From assembly GCA_905221605.1 (NCBI GenBank), contig CAJNDS010000779.1:1173001-1185000 (forward strand): 12,000 nt of DNA, written 5' to 3'. Positions 11,201 to 12,000 of the stretch are shown here, one piece after another. Under the pieces are notes generated by a model that saw only the letters and a program-made list of their open reading frames with translations, did no database searches and was not told the DNA's origin. The DNA comes from Symbiodinium natans (lineage: Eukaryota; Sar; Dinophyceae; Suessiales; Symbiodiniaceae). A program made the translations under genes and the position numbers. Position 1 is the first letter of the stretch. Every line of letters starts with the position of its first letter.

Positions 11201-11943
11201 AAGGCTCTACCACGGCCCTCGGCTCCTGACATCTTTTGAAAACCCCGTTTAAAGTTTCGGGTTTAGAGTTCAGGGTTTAGGGTTTAGGGTTTAGGGGCAA
11301 GGAGCCGTGGCCGTCCTGGGCGGGGACGCCTTGATTTCTGGCGGAGACTTCCGGCTGGCGGAGTGCGTGGCCGGAGTGAAAGGAGGTGCCCTTGACTAGA
11401 ACTCTAAGGGGGCCCTAAGCCCTAAACCCTAAAACCCTAAACCCTACATGGCTCCCCCTAAACCCCTAAACCCCTAAACCCCTAAACCCCTAAACCCCTA
11501 AGAACCCCTAAAAACTCTAAAAACCCCTAAAAACCCCTAAACCCCTAAACCCCTAAACGTTGGGCCTTGGGGGCTTAGGCATCTTAGGGAAAGGAGAGAG
11601 CTCCTGAACTCGTGAAGCCATGACACCCTCTAACCCGAACCCCCCCGCAACCACTAATTCCAGGAGCTTCGGGTTCAGGGTTTAGGGTTTAGGGTTTTAG
11701 GGTTTTAGGGTTTTAGGGTTTAGGGTTTAGGGTTTAGGTTTAGGGTTTAGGCTCCCAAGTCCGGTGCCAGAGGGTTTAGTGGCCCTGAAGACAAACAAGG
11801 AAGAATTCGAACCCACACTTGGCGTCACCACGCGGCTACCTACCCTCAGCCGAGGTTGCTTCTACATCTTGACCGGCCTCTTCCAGGTATTGGGGCTGTC
11901 ATTTTTCTTTGCCTCAAACGCCCAAAGCCCGAGATCGAGTGGA
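2162..11943 (+). CDS. Partial multi-exon gene for a Pmp-like / beta-helix repeat protein (envelope of all exon candidates)
   Basis: This entry spans the first to last exon candidate; it is not a continuous reading frame. About twenty short open islands on the + strand encode variants of one repeat of roughly 22-30 residues: G-A-[VIL] at the start, a G-[NDQS]-hydrophobic strand in the middle, then [N/C]-[A/S] and a closing N-G-G. The pattern resembles the GGA[ILV] and FxxN repeats of chlamydial Pmp proteins and right-handed parallel beta-helix coils; Pmp-like annotations are known in dinoflagellate genomes. By analogy the product would be an elongated surface or secreted solenoid, but I see no signal peptide, anchor, start or stop, so function is unknown. 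Most exons are phase 1 at both ends and use GC, GA or GT donors and AG|G acceptors. Several phase mismatches between adjacent candidates mean that some exons are missed or misbounded. It could also be more than one related gene in tandem. Confidence 0.6.
2401..2535. repeat. CCCTAAA arrays, partly degenerate
   Basis: Two clusters, at about 2401-2426 and 2450-2535, of CCCTAAA with CCCTGAA and CCCTAAG variants, separated by a short GC-rich segment. They lie between the exon candidates at 2162 and 2575. Confidence 0.9.
2575..2643 (+). CDS. Exon candidate, phase 0: coil with VSIEGDLRI
   Basis: The island encodes 23 residues with the core SVSIEGDLRIRG. This core matches VTVEGNLDL in the exon at 2964, HVQGNVDL at 3753 and EVAGDVNL at 4731, which is the main reason for calling it coding. 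The acceptor is AG at 2573-2574. The end could be a GC donor at 2644 (phase 0), with another GC at 2638. A TTTAGGG block starts directly downstream in the putative intron. Confidence 0.5.
2649..2690. repeat. TTTAGGG array in the intron after 2643
   Basis: About five units, one with extra T residues (TTTTTAGGG). It starts within ten bases of the proposed donor, so it would form the 5' end of that intron. Confidence 0.9.
2780..2851 (+). CDS. Exon candidate, phase 1-1: coil with LGELRVPAGFMMEG
   Basis: The 72-nt island starts after AG at 2778-2779 with a split Gly and ends with G|GC at 2851/2852, so both borders are phase 1. Its C-terminal half, GELRVPAGFMMEG, parallels GNLDLPAAAKLDFEG in the next exon (2964). 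In the full frame a TAA follows immediately, so the reading frame must be spliced here if it is real. The N-terminal half, GFGNRKVDQERL, has no clear parallel. Confidence 0.4.
2874..3132. repeat. Two degenerate CCCTAAA clusters flanking the exon at 2964
   Basis: The clusters lie at 2874-2918 and 3033-3132, both C-rich on the + strand, with CCCCAAG, CCCTGAA and CCCAAAC variants. They bracket the 66-nt exon closely on both sides. Confidence 0.85.
2964..3029 (+). CDS. Exon candidate, phase 0-0: 22-residue coil with CVTVEGNLDL
   Basis: An AG acceptor (2962-2963) and a GT donor (3030, GTGTCC) enclose exactly 22 codons. The peptide APCVTVEGNLDL plus PAAAKLDFEG aligns without gaps to the 22-residue exon at 4731, and CVTVEGN aligns with CVAVTGN at 8603. 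The start could lie further upstream at 2946 or 2950. The preceding candidate ends in phase 1, which does not fit a phase-0 start, so an exon may be missing between them or a boundary is wrong. Confidence 0.55.
3317..3454. repeat. Pure AAG trinucleotide run, 138 bp
   Basis: Forty-six uninterrupted AAG/AGA units, purine-only on + and pyrimidine-only on -. It creates long artificial poly-Lys and poly-Phe frames. Such mirror-type purine tracts can form triplex DNA. Its purity implies recent expansion. A coding role is unlikely because no repeat motif continues on either side. Confidence 0.98.
3753..3821 (+). CDS. Exon candidate, phase 1-1: coil with GAALHVQGNVDLRGG
   Basis: The exon starts after a TGTAG acceptor with a split Gly and ends CGC GGA G|GA, a GA donor typical of dinoflagellates. 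The peptide runs GCHNHGSLHG then AALHVQGNVDLRGG. The second half matches GGALHVKGRVAG in the exon at 5220, and both have a Cys-His a few residues earlier. The frame stays open some way either side, so exact borders are inferred. Confidence 0.55.
3918..3945. repeat. Short TTTAGGG array
   Basis: About four units including one TTTAGAG, in the gap between the exons at 3753 and 4063. The rest of that gap has no recognisable gene. Confidence 0.85.
4063..4154 (+). CDS. Exon candidate: coil with EVLQGSVRFERCSSAG...NGG
   Basis: After an AAAG acceptor with a split Gly, about 31 codons run to GGA GGG followed by GC. The segment AEVLQGSVRFERCSSAG lines up with VEVLDGNVTMQNASATG of the exon at 10314, and both close with N-G-G. 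FERC takes the place of the FxxN turn motif. The donor is either GC at 4155 in phase 0, or the frame continues into GGAMHV, which resembles GGALHV at 5268. Minus-strand frames here are also open but carry no such motif. Confidence 0.6.
4191..4428. repeat. Scattered TTTAGGG and GGTTCAGGG copies
   Basis: Single copies or pairs lie near 4193-4216, and an array of about five units at 4395-4428. Between them is an open + frame (4178-4398) with no recognisable domain. Confidence 0.8.
4487..4546 (+). CDS. Weak exon candidate: AAVFHSG...VVLSGAWAE
   Basis: After an ACAAG acceptor the frame encodes AAVFHSGRCQTGVVLSGAW. Its layout (A-V-x-x-x-G, then G-V-V-L) loosely follows GAILASQG...GQLALEGG of the exon at 8274. 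Its likely donor (GA at 4547) is guessed. The surrounding sequence shows no other gene. This is a low-confidence member of the series. Confidence 0.22.
4610..4721. repeat. CCCTAAG sub-array followed by CCCTAAA array
   Basis: Seven or so CCCTAAG/CCCCAGG units give way to CCCTCAA and then six clean CCCTAAA units, ending ten bases before the exon at 4731. The switch between variants is block-like rather than random. Confidence 0.93.
4731..4796 (+). CDS. Exon candidate, phase 0-0: 22-residue coil with EVAGDVNL
   Basis: The exon lies between a CGAG acceptor and a GT donor (GTTCTA at 4797) and is 66 nt long in phase 0, the same length and phase as the exon at 2964. TPTPEVAGDVNL aligns without gaps to APCVTVEGNLDL. 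It ends GALQCLAG, and the stretch encoding ALQCL recurs almost identically at about 5136-5150. It sits between two CCCTAAA arrays. Confidence 0.5.
4823..4920. repeat. CCCTAAA array decaying downstream
   Basis: Clean units at 4823-4864 grade into CCCTGCA, ACTCTAA and AAAAACC variants. It lies just after the exon at 4731. Confidence 0.88.
5002..5110. repeat. TTTAGGG array with TTCAGGG and TTCGGGG variants
   Basis: Several clean units, then degenerate copies interspersed with unique bases, leading into the pyrimidine tract before the exon at 5136. Its orientation is opposite to the array 80 bases upstream. Confidence 0.88.
5136..5179 (+). CDS. Short exon candidate: LQCLLPQLRLKCIG
   Basis: A pyrimidine-rich tract and TTGGCAG acceptor precede a short open island with LQCLLPQLRLKCIG. 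The bases CTTCAGTGCCT are shared with the exon at 4731, and QLRLKC resembles the SVRFERC strand-turn at 4104. The acceptor gives phase 1, and a GC donor at 5180 is possible. The frame stays open well beyond that, so the end is uncertain. Confidence 0.3.
5220..5315 (+). CDS. Exon candidate: FKECHAENQSRGGALHVKG
   Basis: This exon carries the repeat junction without an intron: FKECHAENQSRGG is the turn and closing of one coil, and GGALHVKGRVAG opens the next. It therefore shows how coils connect in the protein. The end is a GT donor (GTAGGG at 5316) in phase 0, directly at the start of a TTTAGGG block. Several AGs in AGAGAGAGCAAAG could be the acceptor; 5220 gives phase 0, 5224 phase 1. FKEC corresponds to FERC at 4113. 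Confidence 0.6.
5316..5459. repeat. TTTAGGG copies starting at the donor of the exon ending at 5315
   Basis: The putative donor GTAGGG is the first base group of the array. Further copies and TTCAGGG variants lie at 5366-5385 and 5403-5459. Confidence 0.85.
5576..5670. repeat. CCCCAAA/CCCTAAA degenerate array
   Basis: Mostly CCCCAAA units with AACCTCTAA and CCCCTAA variants, ending in clean CCCTAAACCC just before the exon at 5707. Confidence 0.85.
5707..5769 (+). CDS. Exon candidate, phase 1-1: GGSCEASSCSATHGG
   Basis: The exon runs from a CTTCAG|GG acceptor to GGT GGA G|GC, both phase 1. It encodes SLRQWGGSCEASSCSATHG with Gly split at both ends. The Cys-rich turn and closing GG match CSSAGRASNGG at 4122. 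An upstream acceptor at 5696-5697 would add three residues. Alternative frames are open too but lack the repeat layout. Confidence 0.45.
5811..6052. repeat. TTTAGGG array grading into a G/T-rich degenerate tract
   Basis: Clean units at 5811-5858, then from 5900 to 6052 a long tract of TTTTAGGG, TTTTCGGG and TTTTTAGG words with little else. The second part looks like an old array decayed by point changes and slippage. Confidence 0.85.
6289..6412. repeat. ATT/ATTACT imperfect microsatellite
   Basis: An imperfect A/T-rich tract of ATT, ATTACT and GATTAT units, about 120 bp, in sharp contrast with the GC-rich surroundings. The sequence after it (6420-6750) holds no recognisable gene. Confidence 0.92.
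6754..6864 (+). CDS. Exon candidate: NLSFARRCHRRGG
   Basis: The + frame is open from an AAG acceptor at 6753 to a GC donor at 6865 (GGA GGG|GC), 37 codons in phase 0. Only the last part, NLSFARRCHRRGGAL, shows the repeat signature (hydrophobic strand, Cys turn, GGA). A shorter exon starting at 6826 after TTTCCAG is equally possible. The bases GGAGGG|GC repeat the arrangement at 4149-4156. Confidence 0.38.
7288..7350 (+). CDS. Exon candidate, phase 1-1: TSLILACAASAG
   Basis: A GAGAG|GC acceptor and GCG G|GA donor enclose 21 codons with phase 1 at both ends. TSLILACAASAG follows the strand-turn pattern of SVRFERCSSAG at 4104. The first half, LRLQPLQP, comes from a small internal duplication (GCTTCAGCC twice). 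A different frame is open over a longer span, so confidence is modest. Confidence 0.35.
7423..7509 (+). CDS. Exon, phase 1-1: coil ending SIWNASVGAGNGG
   Basis: The exon starts CCCAAAAG|GG and ends AAT GGA G|GC, both phase 1, and encodes 29-30 residues. GGSMSIWNASVGAGNGG matches DGNVTMQNASATGNGG of the exon at 10314, including the N-A-S and terminal N-G-G. No frame change is needed and length is close to its relatives (84 and 87 nt). This is one of the clearest members. A TAG follows nine bases into the putative intron. Confidence 0.65.
7688..7703. repeat. Perfect 16-bp palindrome TGTATCGATCGATACA
   Basis: Self-complementary over all 16 bases and located about 20 bases before the largest telomeric array. 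It could bind a dimeric protein or be chance. Confidence 0.9.
7723..8036. repeat. Largest CCCTAAA array, opening with a head-to-head junction
   Basis: About 42 CCCTAAA units, nearly perfect apart from a CCCCGAAACCCTAACCCC interruption near 7868-7888 and a CTCTAAA near the end. It is preceded by TTTTAGGGTTTAAACCCC, in which a G-rich unit meets the C-rich array, the polarity expected for two joined chromosome ends. Unique sequence and further exon candidates follow, so it is interstitial. Confidence 0.97.
8040..8270. other. Unique stretch between the large array and the exon at 8274
   Basis: GC-moderate unique sequence with a 60-codon minus-strand frame (8027-8209) that shows no domain and partly reads through the telomeric array. 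I see no gene here; intron is the likely identity. Confidence 0.45.
8274..8351 (+). CDS. Exon, phase 1-1: GAILASQG...GQLALEGG...NGG
   Basis: A GGCAAG|GC acceptor and AAC GGA G|GC donor give phase 1 at both ends and 78 nt. The peptide GAILASQGLVQRGGQLALEG aligns along its whole length with GAIVAAEGLHQHSGQILLEG from the exon at 10635. The donor bases GGAGGCCAGG are identical to those at 10394-10403. A CCCTAAA array begins about 30 nt downstream. The 12 bases GCCATTTTGGCT also match the dinoflagellate spliced-leader core, but here they are explained by coding. Confidence 0.7.
8384..8550. repeat. CCCTAAA array with a CCCTGAA sub-block
   Basis: About 23 units. Four consecutive CCCTGAA units (about 8475-8503) and a pair of CCCTAAG units interrupt otherwise clean CCCTAAA. 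It fills most of the gap between the exons at 8274 and 8603. Confidence 0.95.
8603..8655 (+). CDS. Exon candidate: GCVAVTGNFTV
   Basis: After a CCTGAG acceptor, phase 1, the island encodes GCVAVTGNFTVPFGHLQG and ends at a GT donor (GTAGGG) in phase 0, which is also the first base of a TTTAGGG block. CVAVTGNFTVP matches CVTVEGNLDLP at 2970 and GCFYILTGLFQV at 11855. Short, but the motif agreement is good. Confidence 0.5.
8655..8785. repeat. TTTAGGG array with TCTAGGG sub-block
   Basis: Units at 8656-8725 include four variant copies (TCTAGGG, TCTCGGG) in a row. A few degenerate copies continue to about 8785. Its orientation is opposite to the array 100 bases upstream, with the exon at 8603 between them. 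Confidence 0.92.
8790..9770. other. Long unassigned stretch, probably intron
   Basis: No telomeric array and no exon with the repeat motif was found here. An open + frame at 8864-9106 ends GGTDLLNLARAAFPEKLD and then LDVKF before a stop; it is plausible coding but unrecognised. Minus-strand frames at 8977-9312, 9225-9443 and 9434-9748 overlap one another and have no recognisable domain. An 11-bp inverted repeat (TACTGTTGGTT) lies at 9231-9241 and 9307-9317. Confidence 0.4.
9773..9890. repeat. Short degenerate direct repeats
   Basis: CCTGACGA[G/A]CCCTCCTTACGAAGTC occurs at 9798-9822 and 9866-9890. A second pair, AAGT[C]-x-ACTT-x-GTATCC-x-TAG, occurs at 9773-9793 and 9818-9838. The offsets differ (68 and 45), so this is a rearranged rather than a simple tandem repeat. 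Confidence 0.85.
10105..10165 (+). CDS. Exon candidate: AAKISGLFTDM
   Basis: Between an AGAAG acceptor (phase 0) and a GT donor (GTTCCC, phase 1) the frame encodes GHNSHAAKISGLFTDM and WAARG. AAKISGLFTDM resembles AALHVQGNVDL at 3785. The phase-1 end fits the next exon at 10314. A longer frame (9750-10205) overlaps it but shows no repeat motif in its reading. Confidence 0.33.
10314..10397 (+). CDS. Exon, phase 1-1: GAVYVQRG...DGNVTMQNASATGNGG
   Basis: The acceptor TTGCAG|GT and donor AAT GGA G|GC give an 84-nt phase 1-1 exon with the complete coil: GAVYVQRGMVEV, then LDGNVTMQNASATGNGG. It has both Pmp-like hallmarks, the GGA[VI] start (Gly from the preceding exon plus GAV) and the N-A-S turn. 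It serves as the reference coil for the other exons. The GC donor is needed because the frame continues only to GGQVG before a stop at 10409. Confidence 0.75.
10635..10805 (+). CDS. Exon, phase 1-1: two coils read through a short bridge
   Basis: Starting GGAAG|GT and ending ATG CAG G|GC, this 171-nt exon encodes one coil (GAIVAAEGLHQHSGQILLEG to SSGG), six bridge residues (WSWVSG region) and a second coil, GFHVKDSGRLQVVASRAVW and HKEMQG. The first aligns with the exon at 8274. A TAG comes directly after the GC donor. The 18-nt bridge has GC...CAG|G ends in phase 1 and may be an exonised intron remnant. Confidence 0.68.
10806..11260. other. AT-richer stretch without recognisable gene
   Basis: It starts at the GC donor of the exon ending at 10805 and leads to the TTTAGGG block before the exon at 11302, so it is most simply one intron of about 500 bases. 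The words GAVLVEVS at about 11137-11160 echo the repeat start but lack a suitable border. Confidence 0.5.
11264..11296. repeat. TTTAGGG array at an intron 3' end
   Basis: About four units, one TTCAGGG, ending five bases before the AG acceptor of the exon at 11302. Confidence 0.9.
11302..11385 (+). CDS. Exon, phase 1-1: GAVAVLGG...GGDFRLAEC...KGG
   Basis: An AAG|GA acceptor and AAA GGA G|GT donor bound an 84-nt phase 1-1 exon, the same length as that at 10314. It encodes GAVAVLGGDALISGGDFRLA then ECVAGVKGG. The order GAV, internal SGGDF strand, L-A-E-C turn and terminal GG is that of the repeat. The acceptor follows a TTTAGGG block immediately (11264-11296), so the telomeric repeat forms the 3' end of the intron. 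Confidence 0.7.
11412..11565. repeat. CCCTAAA copies and an 8-nt CCCCTAAA array
   Basis: A few heptamers at 11412-11446 are followed by at least eight CCCCTAAA octamers and related CCCCTAAAAA words (11456-11558). The octamer form is locally uniform. Confidence 0.9.
11677..11750. repeat. TTTAGGG array with TTTTAGGG octamers
   Basis: About ten units; three consecutive copies are octamers with four T residues and one is the hexamer-like TTTAGG. It lies about 100 bases before the exon at 11855. Confidence 0.92.
11855..11943 (+). CDS. Exon candidate: GCFYILTGLFQV...FFASNA
   Basis: After a GCCGAG acceptor, phase 1, the island encodes GCFYILTGLFQVLG and then LSFFFASNAQSPRSSG. GCFYILTGLFQV resembles GCVAVTGNFTV at 8603, and FASNA carries an FxxN turn. 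The end may be a GT donor at 11944 (phase 0). A canonical CAG|GTATTG at 11887 would give a shorter exon without the FxxN part. It is the last member seen; the gene presumably continues beyond the window. Confidence 0.5.
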
Positions 11944-12000
11944 GTTAGGAGTGCCTAGATGCCCCTAAACTTTAAACCCCCGAGCCCCTAAGCATGCGGA

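Noticed and set aside
158-11750. The telomeric blocks as a CRISPR array or satellite with unique spacers
   Set aside because: The unit is a 7-base telomere word with changing orientation and irregular spacing; there are no constant repeats separating equal-length spacers.

Overview
The window looks like nuclear DNA of a dinoflagellate, possibly Symbiodiniaceae or a relative. Three things support this. Arrays of the telomere-type heptamer TTTAGGG/CCCTAAA are scattered throughout. Continuous genes are absent; instead there are many short exon-like islands of 20-57 codons. The apparent introns often begin with GC or GA rather than GT and end in AG followed by G, which is the splice-site usage described for dinoflagellates. 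Assignment rests on these features alone; no database search was possible.

My reading is that most of the window lies inside one very long + strand gene whose two ends are outside it. I find about twenty short exon candidates between 2162 and 11943. They encode variants of one repeat of about 22-30 residues. The typical order is G-A-[VIL]-x-V at the start, then a G-[NDQS]-[hydrophobic]-x-[hydrophobic] strand, then a hydrophobic-x-x-[N/C]-[A/S] turn, and a terminal N-G-G. This resembles the GGA[ILV]/FxxN repeats of Chlamydia-type Pmp proteins and, more broadly, right-handed parallel beta-helix (pectin-lyase-like) coils. The best exons are 4063-4154, 5220-5315, 7423-7509, 8274-8351, 10314-10397, 10635-10805 and 11302-11385. 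Most begin and end in phase 1, so a Gly codon is split across each junction, and whole coils could be duplicated or lost without frameshift. A second group (2575-2643, 2964-3029, 4731-4796) is in phase 0.

The rest is intron-like. Blocks of TTTAGGG or CCCTAAA and their degenerate forms lie in nearly every gap, in both orientations, so the window is not a chromosome end. The largest is 7723-8036 (about 42 units, opening with a head-to-head G-rich/C-rich junction). At 1465-1614 a palindromic element has exactly five CCCTAAA units inserted into one arm, which allows the empty site to be read. Other intron content: a 138-bp AAG run (3317-3454), a TA-rich hairpin loop (1516-1553), an ATT-rich microsatellite (6289-6412), a CTC run (1832-1858) and several AT-richer stretches with no recognisable gene (about 300-1110, 6420-6750, 8726-9770, 10806-11260).

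No tRNA, rRNA, CRISPR array, transposase, promoter, start codon or terminator could be supported. The most distinctive feature is the combination: a coil-per-exon beta-helix gene whose introns are filled with interstitial telomeric repeats.
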